Below are positions 25,487 to 33,561 of a DNA stretch of 64,000 nucleotides, piece after piece. Position 1 is the first letter of the stretch; every line of letters starts with the position of its first letter. The DNA is from Haloarcula amylovorans (lineage in GTDB: Archaea > Halobacteriota > Halobacteria > Halobacteriales > Haloarculaceae). Below the pieces are notes generated by a model. The model was given only the letters and a program-made list of their open reading frames with translations, did not search any database and had not been told where the DNA came from. The position numbers and the translations under genes were made by a program. The DNA lies in contig NZ_SRIF01000002.1 in assembly GCF_004681185.1 (NCBI RefSeq), positions 725,994 through 789,993 of the forward strand, given 5' to 3'.

Positions 25487-26737
25487 ATGAACGCAGGCGA
25501 CCGGGTCCGCGTCGAACGCGCGGGCCAGAGCTACGAGGGCGTCTTGCTCCCCTCTTCGACGCCCAACCACGTCGTCGTCAAACTCGACGGCGGGTACAAC
25601 GTCGGGATCGACCGCGACGAGGCCGACGTAGACGTCCTCGAATCGGACGTCTACGACGTCGAGAGCGCACAGGACGAGCAGGGTAGTTCGGAAATCGAGT
25701 TCGACGAGGACCTCCCGACGGTGTCGCTCATCTCGACGGGCGGGACCATCGCCTCGACCGTCGACTATCGCACCGGCGCGGTGACGGCCCAGTTCGACGC
25801 CGAGGACGTGCTTCGCGCGGTGCCGGACCTCGCGGGGATGGCCAACTACCGGGGGCGCGTCGTCGCCAACATCCTCTCGGAGAACATGACGCCCGCCGTC
25901 TGGCAGGAGTTGGCACACGCCGTCGAGGAGGAGATAGAGGCTGGCGCGGACGGCGTCGTCGTCATGCACGGCACCGACACGATGCAGTTTACCGCATCTG
26001 CGCTGGCCTTCATGCTCGATACGCCGGTCCCCATCGTCTTCACCGGCAGTCAGCGCTCGGCGGACCGTCCCTCCTCGGACAACGTGATGAACGCTGTCTG
26101 CGCCGTCGAGGCCGCAAAGAGCGACTGCGCGGAGGTGCTGGTCTGCATGCACGCAGACGAGTCCGACGACCGCTGTGCACTCCACCGGGGCACTCGCGTT
26201 CGGAAGAACCACACCTCTCGCCGGGACGCCTTCGAGACGGTCGGCGCGAAACCGCTGGGCGAAGTCGAGTACGGTGCGGCCAGCGAGGCCAACGAGGTCA
26301 CGTTCCACCGCGAGTACGACGAGCGCGGCGCGGCCGAGTTAGCGCTCCACGACGGCCTCTCGACGGCCGTCGAGCTCGTGAAGTTCACGCCCGGCATGGA
26401 CGTCTCGCTACTAGAGGCGGCCGCCGCCGGCGCGGACGGCATCGTCCTCGAAGGCACCGGTCTCGGCCACGTCAATACGGCGTGGATAGACGTCATCGAG
26501 GACCTCAATATCCCAGTCGTGATGACTAGCCAGTGTATAGAGGGGCGCGTCTGTGACCGTGTCTACGACACCGGCCGCGACCTGCTCGACGCCGGCGTCA
26601 TCGAGGGCGAGGATATGCTGCCCGGAACCGCGAAAGTGAAGCTCATGTGGGTGCTCGAAAACGCCGACGACGTGGCCGATGCGATGGGCGAATCGCTGGC
26701 TGGCGAGATTCAGGACCGCTCGACGCCGTGGCTATAG
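25487..26737 (+). CDS. gatD: Glutamyl-tRNA(Gln) amidotransferase subunit D
   Basis: 416 residues, standard for archaeal GatD. With GatE it converts Glu-tRNA(Gln) to Gln-tRNA(Gln). N-terminal beta-barrel AnsA-like extension (GDRVRVERAGQSYEGVLLPS), then the asparaginase-like domain with STGGTIAS (83-90) and VMHGTDTMQFTASAL (159-173) containing the catalytic Thr/Thr-Asp pairs, and later EGTGLGHVN. Stands alone; gatE is not in the window. Confidence 0.97.
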   Translation: MNAGDRVRVERAGQSYEGVLLPSSTPNHVVVKLDGGYNVGIDRDEADVDVLESDVYDVESAQDEQGSSEIEFDEDLPTVSLISTGGTIASTVDYRTGAVTAQFDAEDVLRAVPDLAGMANYRGRVVANILSENMTPAVWQELAHAVEEEIEAGADGVVVMHGTDTMQFTASALAFMLDTPVPIVFTGSQRSADRPSSDNVMNAVCAVEAAKSDCAEVLVCMHADESDDRCALHRGTRVRKNHTSRRDAFETVGAKPLGEVEYGAASEANEVTFHREYDERGAAELALHDGLSTAVELVKFTPGMDVSLLEAAAAGADGIVLEGTGLGHVNTAWIDVIEDLNIPVVMTSQCIEGRVCDRVYDTGRDLLDAGVIEGEDMLPGTAKVKLMWVLENADDVADAMGESLAGEIQDRSTPWL

Positions 26738-26814
26738 GCTGACGGACACGCTACCGGCGCAGCGAAAATTTCAGTGGATAGTTTTTTGATTCCACAGCAG
26801 ATATTGATCGGATA

Positions 26815-27291
26815 ATGGAGTTGGCATTTCCGTCGACCGAGATGATAAAACGGGGCTACAATCTATGGAGAATCTCAACCGTGTTCCTGCTAGGGCTGGC
26901 CGGCGGCTATCTCACCTATAATTCCGACTTTGCGGGACCCTTTCCGTCCCTTCTCACGGTTTTACTCCCTCTCGCAGCAATCTCCGTCATACTCTCCTAT
27001 TGCGATGGATCACTGGTCGAGTCGTTTGCCTTACTGTTCATCCCGACACTTAGTTTCTATTCTGCGAGTTGTTCAGTGGGACTCGGGATGGATCCATATT
27101 CTCTGAAACCGTTTCCAAGGCTATTCTATGAGTGTCCTGTGAGTGGCGCTCCACCGCCGGCGAACAAAGCAGCGATTGGTATCTCCTTAGCGGTATCTAT
27201 TCCCTTGGCTTTACTATTCTTCTATACCGGTCGCTTTCTGAATTCGAAGAATATCGCTCTGTTGAAGCCCTCAGCAGGTAATAAGTCCTGA
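26815..27291 (+). CDS. Hypothetical four-TM membrane protein in lower-GC DNA
   Basis: 158 residues with four hydrophobic segments (VFLLGLAGGYLTY, LLTVLLPLAAISVILSY, FALLFIPTLSFYSASC, AIGISLAVSIPLALLFFY). Cysteine is more common and acidic residues fewer than in neighbours, and the DNA is visibly AT-richer (one sampled 60-base line 47% GC against about two thirds in gatD). No family recognised. Probably a strain-specific, recently acquired gene. Confidence 0.6.
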   Translation: MELAFPSTEMIKRGYNLWRISTVFLLGLAGGYLTYNSDFAGPFPSLLTVLLPLAAISVILSYCDGSLVESFALLFIPTLSFYSASCSVGLGMDPYSLKPFPRLFYECPVSGAPPPANKAAIGISLAVSIPLALLFFYTGRFLNSKNIALLKPSAGNKS

Positions 27292-27358
27292 CCCGGCTGT
27301 GGTCAATACAGGGCAACACTGTCTCACTGCGGATTGCAATCTACCAATCCGTATCAAG

Positions 27359-27386
27359 AACTGTGACTGTAAATAGTCACTCAGTT
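27359..27386. repeat. Imperfect inverted repeat upstream of the DUF4242 gene
   Basis: AACTG-TGACT pairs with AGTCA-CT-CAGTT around a short A/T loop: ten paired bases with a two-base bulge. It lies about 33 bases before the TATA at 27419. It could be an operator for that promoter or a terminator hairpin for the preceding gene. Confidence 0.5.
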
Positions 27387-27418
27387 AATCAATAGTCGGC
27401 TTTGCGTGAAATTGTTAG

Positions 27419-27428
27419 TATTTTATTA
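27419..27428 (+). promoter_or_regulatory. TATA box for the DUF4242 gene
   Basis: TATTTTATTA, 27 bases upstream of ATG 27455, which is the leaderless distance and argues against the in-frame ATG at 27428. Confidence 0.6.
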
Positions 27429-27454
27429 TGTTCTCGGCTGTATTGCTATATGTC

Positions 27455-27709
27455 ATGCCACTATATATGGACGTCCACAGAGATGTTGACGCATCCGTTG
27501 AAGACGTTGTAGAGGCACACAAGAAAGACGTCGAAACCCAAGAGAAATACGATGTGAAATATCTGAACTACTGGGTTGACGAGGACGAAGGTGCCGTCTT
27601 CTGTCTATTCGAAGGCCCAAACAAAGAAGCGGGTGAGAAAGTTCACGAAGAAGCTCACGGACTCACCGCAGATGAAATATTTGAAGTTGAACAGGGCGAG
27701 GCAAACTGA
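27455..27709 (+). CDS. DUF4242 (SCO4226-like, possible nickel-binding) protein
   Basis: 84 residues from MPLYMDVHRDVDAS. The order of beta-alpha-beta elements (YMDVHRDV, VVEAHKKDVETQEKYDVKYL, AVFCLFEGPNKEAGEKVHEE) matches the ferredoxin-like DUF4242 family, whose Streptomyces member binds nickel. Conserved His in DVHRD and KVHEEAH could bind metal. Alone in its patch; role unknown. Confidence 0.8.
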   Translation: MPLYMDVHRDVDASVEDVVEAHKKDVETQEKYDVKYLNYWVDEDEGAVFCLFEGPNKEAGEKVHEEAHGLTADEIFEVEQGEAN

Positions 27710-28041
27710 AATCAATAAGAGAGGCCTGGGCCGTATCTATAGAGTTTCATTTCCACTGACGCTCAAACGCTACTGGCCGATACGCACTCTTTATTCAGTA
27801 GCTGGTTCGTGTCATTATCTCCTCTTGATAATATCTAAGGTAGTCAATATGCAGTAGCTACCTAACGGCTGTTTCAGCGGCAGAAGTATCGAACTAATAG
27901 GATTTCAACAGAGCCAAGAATCTGAACTCCCATCAACTGGATTCAAATAACAGGTCGGTTACTCGGACCTCCCTGTCGAGGGCGGTGCAGAGTGCGAAAC
28001 ACGGCACCTGTTTATAACAATCTCTACGCTGTGTCGCCGAT
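27710..28041. other. Noncoding stretch in the lower-GC patch
   Basis: About 330 bases with many stops in all frames. Contains T-rich runs after the DUF4242 gene that may end its transcript. No repeat or RNA recognised. Confidence 0.4.
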
Positions 28042-28180
28042 ATGGAGTTCGAGTTCAACGGTCCCTCCACGCCCCTCCCAAATCGCTGTCGTCCTGCTGT
28101 TAGGACTTGGGACGATGGGATACGGTGCGTACAGCTACACCGCACAGACCTCGGCGATGTATTCGGTGATTCGTCGGTGA
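28042..28180 (+). pseudogene. Frameshifted remnant of a DUF3592-like membrane protein
   Basis: ATG 28042 opens with MEFEFNGPSTP, a start typical of haloarchaeal DUF3592 proteins, and a +1 shift around 28069-28082 leads into QIAVVLLLGLGTMGYGAYSY, the first membrane helix of that family, continuing TAQTSAM before a stop at 28178-28180. Neither frame alone makes a protein, and the rest of the gene is missing. Identification rests on resemblance recalled from the family. Confidence 0.6.
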
Positions 28181-28253
28181 CGGCGGTTCACAACGCCGCG
28201 TTCATCGACTCCTCGGTTGTAGCTTTTTCACGCTTCCCGCCGTCGGGTAGCGC

Positions 28254-29156
28254 ATGCAACCGACCGTCCGGCAGGCGCGGGCCGACGACTACGAGGACGT
28301 GGTCGCCTTCGCCGAGAAGGTCTGGGCCGACCGACCGGAGACCGTCGACTACATCCCCGACGTGTTCCGCGAGTGGGTCGAGAGCGACGGGCCGACCCAA
28401 CACACCGTCGTCGTCGAGGCCGACGGCGCGGCGGCGGGCCTCTGTCAGGCCGTCTTCCTCACCGAGAGCGAGGCGTGGTTTCAGGGCATCCGCGTGGACC
28501 CGGCCTACCGCGGCGAGGGGTTCGGCCTGCGGATGGTCGACCGCCTCATGGACTGGGCTCGCGAGCAGGGCGCGACCGTCGGTCGCAACATGGTCTTCTC
28601 GTGGAACGACGCCGGGCTGGGCCAGTCCATCGCCGCCGGGTTCGACCCCCTCGCCGAGTTCCGGTGGGCGCATCCCGAACCCGGCGGGAGCGGGAAGACG
28701 CCGCCCGAGGAACTCGTCGTCGAGAGCGACCCGGCGGCGGCGTGGAGCTACTGGACGGGAAGCGACGCCCGGACCGCGCTCTCGGGACTGGCGCTCGACC
28801 CGACGCAGGCGTGGGCGCTCTCGGAGCTGACCCACGAGCGCCTGGACACGCTGGCCGACGAGCAGGCGGTCTTCTCCGTCAAGGGCGACGGCACGCGCGG
28901 GATGGCCGCACGGGTCCGCGAGACGGTCGACCCAACGGCCGAGGAGTCACTCGCGGAGTACGCCGTCGGGGCGTGGAAGGATCGCGACGCCGCCGCGGCG
29001 CTGTTCGAGGCGATTCGAGTCGACGCCGCTGACCTCGGCGTCGATGGTACTCGCGTCCTGATTCCAGAGACGCCGCGACACGCTGCCGAGGCGGCAGCCG
29101 TCCGCGCGAGCCTCGCCGACTGGCCCGACTTCGTGCTGTCGGTGGATCTGACCTGA
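28254..29156 (+). CDS. GNAT family N-acetyltransferase
   Basis: 300 residues. N-terminal GNAT domain with acetyl-CoA loop RVDPAYRGEGFGLRMVDRLM (about 81-100) and a C-terminal extension of about 130 residues that looks like a second degenerate acetyltransferase-type domain. Haloarchaeal proteins of this length are common; substrate unknown. ATG 28254 (MQPTVRQARADDYEDV) is typical for the family. Confidence 0.88.
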   Translation: MQPTVRQARADDYEDVVAFAEKVWADRPETVDYIPDVFREWVESDGPTQHTVVVEADGAAAGLCQAVFLTESEAWFQGIRVDPAYRGEGFGLRMVDRLMDWAREQGATVGRNMVFSWNDAGLGQSIAAGFDPLAEFRWAHPEPGGSGKTPPEELVVESDPAAAWSYWTGSDARTALSGLALDPTQAWALSELTHERLDTLADEQAVFSVKGDGTRGMAARVRETVDPTAEESLAEYAVGAWKDRDAAAALFEAIRVDAADLGVDGTRVLIPETPRHAAEAAAVRASLADWPDFVLSVDLT

Positions 29157-29179
29157 GAAAACCGTCTCCGACCCGCCCA

Positions 29180-29455
29180 TCACCCGCCGCTGACCGGCGG
29201 GAACAGTGCCAGTTCGGTGTCCGACTCGACCGTCGTCGCCAGTCCGTCGCCGGCGGCGAAGGGGTCCTCGCCGTCGACGAGCACGCGGACGTGGTCGGCG
29301 AGCTCGCCGTCCGTCGTGACCTCCTCTCGGAGGGCTGGCCGCGCGGTCAGCAGTTCGTCGAGCGCCGTCTCGACCGTTGCGCCATCCCCGACGTCGACGC
29401 TGACGGTTCGGCCGTCGGCGGCGTCTCTGAGGTGCGCGAACAGTTTCCACTCCAT
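29180..29455 (-). CDS. MoaD/ThiS-like ubiquitin-fold protein (SAMP-type)
   Basis: 91 residues ending in Gly-Gly (PPVSGG). The beta-grasp pattern (MEWKLFAHLRDAADGRTVSV ... VRVLVDGEDP ... LALFPPVSGG) fits small archaeal modifier proteins and MoaD. The C-terminal diglycine can be adenylylated by an E1-like enzyme for protein conjugation or sulfur transfer to molybdopterin and tRNA. Which role applies cannot be told. Convergent to the acetyltransferase, 23 bases apart. Confidence 0.88.
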   Translation of the reverse strand: MEWKLFAHLRDAADGRTVSVDVGDGATVETALDELLTARPALREEVTTDGELADHVRVLVDGEDPFAAGDGLATTVESDTELALFPPVSGG

Positions 29456-29512
29456 ATCAGAGGACGGGAGGGCCGGAACAAAGAGGGTTGCGACCCGCTC
29501 ACCGACCGTCGC

Positions 29513-31078
29513 TCACGCACCGTCGCGTTCGGTGTCGTCGCCGTCGGTCCGTTCGGGAGCAGTTACAGACGTGTCGTCGTCGGCCGCGTCGTCTGCGACA
29601 TCGGTGGCCGCGTTCTCAGCGTCGTCGGCGCTTGTCTCGTTGGTTTCGTCCGCCTCCTCGGTCGCTGTGCCGACGCGTTCGTCCGGATCCCACACCTCGA
29701 CTGGCTCGTCGTCGGCCGGTGGCGAGTCGCTTCGCCCATCGGAGGACTCGACCGGGTCGTTCACGGACAGCGATTCGGCGTCGGGGATCGCCACCGCGTC
29801 GGTTTCTGAGGAGAGTTCGGTCGCGGACGACTGCTCGCCGTCCTCGGACTCGTTGCTTCGGCCGTCTTCGTCGTCTTCGTCGACAGCAACCGGGCTCGGT
29901 GGTTCCTCAGTGCCGACCGCGGCCGCTTCCAGACGCCGGAGGGCGTCGGGCGTGGCGATGGCGTAGATATGGTCGTCGGCGGCGAGGACTCGTTCGCGGG
30001 AGGGAATCGTCTCTGGCGCGGTGCCCTCCCGGGTGATGGCGGCGACGATGACGCCAAGGTCGCCGACCGCCTGTCCGACGAGTTCGCTACCGGCTTGGAC
30101 GTGGACCGTCCCCATCGTCTCGTCGGCCGCTCGGAGGAGAGAGGCGAACTCCCGGTCGGGGCGGCTCTGGACCGGCAGCGTGACGAGTTTGTACTGCTCG
30201 TTCGGGTCGAGTTTTTGCGTGTCGGCAGCGTCGATCGCGACGGTCACCACCTCGCCGGCGACGCCGCGGAGTTCGCCCGTGAGCACTCGTCGGAGTGGGT
30301 CGGTCTCCCAGACCTGCACCAGATCGCCAGCGCTGGCAGCGTGTGCGGGGTCCGCGTGAACGGCGATGGCGTTGGTCGCCGGCGGCAGCGTCGGACCGAT
30401 ACCGGCCGCCCGCGATCCGATGGCAAGATACGAGATGCTCCCGTCATCGTCGAGTTCGAGATCGACGTGGCCGACGCCGTAGTCGGTCTTGAGCCGAGTG
30501 ACCAGCCGGTCGCGTAACTCCGCCTTCGTCAGCCGCCGGGGAAAGAGGAAGCGCCGCCCGGCTAATTTCTCCTGGGTTGCCTCGGGAACCGCGTCGTAGC
30601 CGACGATGTGGTCGATGTTGTCGGGCAGTTTCACCGACGTGACCCGACCGACGGTCTGGACGATCTCGCTCACGTCGGCGTTCACGTCGCGGCCCCCCGT
30701 CGCGGCGAAGAGGTCGGTCCCGAGGTGGTCGCCGACCTTCGTCCCGGTCAGTGCGGCGAACCCGCCGACGACGAGGGCCGCAAGATTGCCGAAGACTTGG
30801 GTCGATTCGAGCACTGCGACCTCCTTCTGGAGGATAACGTCACCTAGCCCGCCTCGCATCCCCACGAGAGACACCGCGACGACGCTCAACCCGAAGAGGA
30901 CGCCGAGGCCAGTCGGGACGCGTTCGCGGACGTACCACCGATATCCCATCGCGACCACGGCAGCGGCCGCGGCCGCGGCGATACCCAGACCCAGCAGTTC
31001 CACGGCCAGACGGACGAGCGCCGCCGTCGTGGACCCGCTTTGGAGGACGAACCCGCCCTGTAGCAACGCGGCGCTCAC
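29513..31078 (-). CDS. RCK_C (TrkA C-terminal) membrane protein with acidic tail
   Basis: 521 residues. Three N-terminal hydrophobic segments (20-95), a soluble middle, an RCK_C domain about 300-385 (GSELVGQAVGDLGVIVAAIT, then LAADDHIYAIATPDALRRL) and a highly acidic low-complexity tail (395-521) ending in DDTERDGA. RCK_C domains sense ligands such as cyclic dinucleotides in K+ transport. No NAD-binding half is present. Start overlaps the stop of the paralog upstream as ATGA (31075-31078). Confidence 0.85.
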   Translation of the reverse strand: MSAALLQGGFVLQSGSTTAALVRLAVELLGLGIAAAAAAAVVAMGYRWYVRERVPTGLGVLFGLSVVAVSLVGMRGGLGDVILQKEVAVLESTQVFGNLAALVVGGFAALTGTKVGDHLGTDLFAATGGRDVNADVSEIVQTVGRVTSVKLPDNIDHIVGYDAVPEATQEKLAGRRFLFPRRLTKAELRDRLVTRLKTDYGVGHVDLELDDDGSISYLAIGSRAAGIGPTLPPATNAIAVHADPAHAASAGDLVQVWETDPLRRVLTGELRGVAGEVVTVAIDAADTQKLDPNEQYKLVTLPVQSRPDREFASLLRAADETMGTVHVQAGSELVGQAVGDLGVIVAAITREGTAPETIPSRERVLAADDHIYAIATPDALRRLEAAAVGTEEPPSPVAVDEDDEDGRSNESEDGEQSSATELSSETDAVAIPDAESLSVNDPVESSDGRSDSPPADDEPVEVWDPDERVGTATEEADETNETSADDAENAATDVADDAADDDTSVTAPERTDGDDTERDGA

Positions 31079-32298
31079 GCGACTGCCTCCTCGAAGGCGT
31101 CGAGACTGTCGCGGGTCCCGGCGATGTACAGTTCGTTCCCCGCCTCGATGTCGATGCCACCCCGCGGCGCGAGCTGCCAGCCGTCCTGCGTACGGACGGC
31201 GAAGACGGCCACGCTGTAGGTCTCTCGAACGCGCGCCTCGCCCAGGGTGGTCCCGTCGAGCGGTTCCGCCGAGCGAACCGCGACGCGCCGGAATCGGTTG
31301 CCAGCCCGGCGTAACAGCGAGACGAGTTCGTACTCCCGGCGGGTGCCCCGCGGTTCGACGACTACTTTCGCGTCGGCGCTTCGAAGTAACGGTTTGACGT
31401 CGGTGCGGTTGACCGCCACGGTTAACCGCCCCTCCCCGCCGTCGGTCGTCGGGGCTTGAACCGGCGTCGGCGGTTTCTCGGCGTCGGCTAGCTCCGGGTC
31501 GTCGGGCATCTCGACCGCCGTGTCTTTCGCGTCGTCACAGCGCGCGCTCATCACGGTTCCGCGGACCTGCGCGTCCGGCGTGAGAACCGTCACCTCGTCG
31601 TTTCGGGCCAGTCCGGTCGGCAGGACGGCGTCTACAGAGACGGCGTGACGGCCGTCGCCCACCCGCTTCGAGAGCCCGGAGAAGGGTGGGGCGGCGACGA
31701 CGCTGGCGCGGCCGCGTTCGTCGATACTCACCTCGACGTCGCCGAGGTCGAACTCCGTCTTCAGGCGCTCGGCCATGCGTGATTCCAGTTCGCCGATACG
31801 GAGGTCCACGGGGAAGGTGTACTCGACGCCGCGGATCTCGGCCCGGAGCGGTTCCGGGAGCGGTGGGTACCCCTCCATGTCGGCCACTTCGCCGACGACG
31901 CTGATGCGCACTTCGTCGCCGCCGCCCACCAGTTCGACCACGTCCGCGGAGATGCGTCTGTCCCGGAGTCCCTTCAGTGAGAGGCGTTTCGGAAACGTCG
32001 CGCCCATCTGGTCGCCCTTGCTGTGGGCGTACATCGACACCATCCCGACCAGCAGGATGGCGGTGATGACCCGCTCGGCGTTGGGGGCTTGCGTAATGGA
32101 CTCGTCGGCCAGCGCCAGCAGCCCGCCGCTGACACCCGCCAGCGCGATGGCGAGGACGGCGACACCGAACCCCGGTAGGGTCACCCCGGTCAGGTACTTG
32201 AATCCGAATCCGAGCGTCCACGAGGCGAGCGCCGGGATGACACCGAACAGCAACCCGAGATAGATGCCGAGGAGAATCTCGATCGGGAGCGAAGCCAT
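31075..32298 (-). CDS. RCK_C (TrkA C-terminal) membrane protein
   Basis: 407 residues, same layout as the 29513-31078 product without the acidic tail: three N-terminal hydrophobic segments (EILLGIYLGLLFGVIPALAS, LPGFGVAVLAIALAGVSGGL, VITAILLVGMVSMY), middle soluble part and C-terminal RCK_C (LAPRGGIDIEAGNELYIAGT). The two coupled genes likely encode partners of one complex. Divergent from the potassium channel gene 99 bases away, suggesting joint control. Confidence 0.85.
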   Translation of the reverse strand: MASLPIEILLGIYLGLLFGVIPALASWTLGFGFKYLTGVTLPGFGVAVLAIALAGVSGGLLALADESITQAPNAERVITAILLVGMVSMYAHSKGDQMGATFPKRLSLKGLRDRRISADVVELVGGGDEVRISVVGEVADMEGYPPLPEPLRAEIRGVEYTFPVDLRIGELESRMAERLKTEFDLGDVEVSIDERGRASVVAAPPFSGLSKRVGDGRHAVSVDAVLPTGLARNDEVTVLTPDAQVRGTVMSARCDDAKDTAVEMPDDPELADAEKPPTPVQAPTTDGGEGRLTVAVNRTDVKPLLRSADAKVVVEPRGTRREYELVSLLRRAGNRFRRVAVRSAEPLDGTTLGEARVRETYSVAVFAVRTQDGWQLAPRGGIDIEAGNELYIAGTRDSLDAFEEAVA

Positions 32299-32397
32299 GT
32301 CCCCTACGTGCGCATCGGATGATATATCGCTTCCGACGGCCGCCGTCCCGACCGCCCGATGACAGTATATTTACACCGTCCGATGGCTACGAAGCGT

Positions 32398-33561
32398 ATG
32401 GACAGACGGCGGGACTGGCTTGGCGCGCGCGCGGCGATACTGTTGTCCGCGGTAGTGGCGCTGCTCTCCTTCACGACGGGCGTCGTCTACATCAGCCAGG
32501 TGGCTATCACCGAACCGATGTTCGACTTCGTCCCACAGAGCGTCCAGCGGGCGGCCGGCTTTACCGGCGCGCTCACCGGGTTCTCGCTGCTTCTCGCGGT
32601 CGTCGGGCTGCGCCGACGGTTGCGAGTCGCCTGGTTCGTCACCCTCGTCCTGTTGCCTATCTCGGCGCTACAGGGCGTCGTCCAGACCTCGCCGGTCTCC
32701 CTGCCGCTCGTCGTCCTCTCGCTGGTGTCGTTGCCGACGCTGTTGCTGAACCGAAAGCGGTTCGACCGGGCGATCGACCTCTCGGCGGCGCAACTGGCGG
32801 CTGGGGCCGCGCTACTGGGCGCGCAGGTGTACGGCACCGTCGGCACCTACGCGCTGCGCGAGGAGTTCAACAACGTTTCGACGCTCACGGACGCGTTTTA
32901 TTACACGCTCGTCACCGCCAGCACCGTCGGCTACGGGGACGTGACGCCGGAGAGCGAACAGGCGACGCTGTTTGCCCTCTCGGTCGTCGTCATCGGCACG
33001 GCCAGTTTCGCCATCGCGCTGGGGACGTTGCTCGGCCCGGCCATCGAAAAACGCCTCTCTGAGGCACTCGGAAACATGACAGATGCACAACTAGACTTGC
33101 TGGAGGGCCACGTGCTGGTCCTCGGTTACGGCGACTTGACGGAACCGATCTTGGACGAACTCGCAGAGAACGCCGAATTCGTCGTCATCACGCCGGATTC
33201 GGAGACGGCGGCTCGGTTACAGAAACGAGACATAGCGGTGCTGACCGCGAATCCGAGCGACGAGGAACCGCTCCGGCGAGCGGCTATCGAGGACGCGCGC
33301 GCGGCGGTCGTCGCCACCGACGACGACGCGGAGGACGCCCTCTCGATTCTGACGGCACACAACCTCAACCCCGACCTGAACATCGTCGCCGCCGCGACTG
33401 ACCGCGAGAACGTCGAGAAACTCCGTCGAGCGGGCGCGAATACGGTCATCAGCCCCGCGCTCATCGGCGGGCACCTGCTCGTCCAGTCGGCGATGGGTCG
33501 ACAGGGGATGGAGAACATCGCCGACCACTTACTCGACGTCGAGCGCGAAAGCGACCTCTAG
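32398..33561 (+). CDS. Kch-type potassium channel with TrkA-N domain
   Basis: 387 residues. Membrane half with four segments plus an ion-channel pore: selectivity filter TVGYGD (176-181) between two helices. The C-terminal half is a Rossmann RCK/TrkA-N domain (HVLVLGYGDLTEPILDEL, from 238); the usual third glycine of GxGxxG is Thr. Start at 32398 (MDRRRDWLGAR) chosen over 32359. Last four bases overlap the convergent HPP-USP gene. Gated K+ flux is the family role. Confidence 0.92.
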   Translation: MDRRRDWLGARAAILLSAVVALLSFTTGVVYISQVAITEPMFDFVPQSVQRAAGFTGALTGFSLLLAVVGLRRRLRVAWFVTLVLLPISALQGVVQTSPVSLPLVVLSLVSLPTLLLNRKRFDRAIDLSAAQLAAGAALLGAQVYGTVGTYALREEFNNVSTLTDAFYYTLVTASTVGYGDVTPESEQATLFALSVVVIGTASFAIALGTLLGPAIEKRLSEALGNMTDAQLDLLEGHVLVLGYGDLTEPILDELAENAEFVVITPDSETAARLQKRDIAVLTANPSDEEPLRRAAIEDARAAVVATDDDAEDALSILTAHNLNPDLNIVAAATDRENVEKLRRAGANTVISPALIGGHLLVQSAMGRQGMENIADHLLDVERESDL

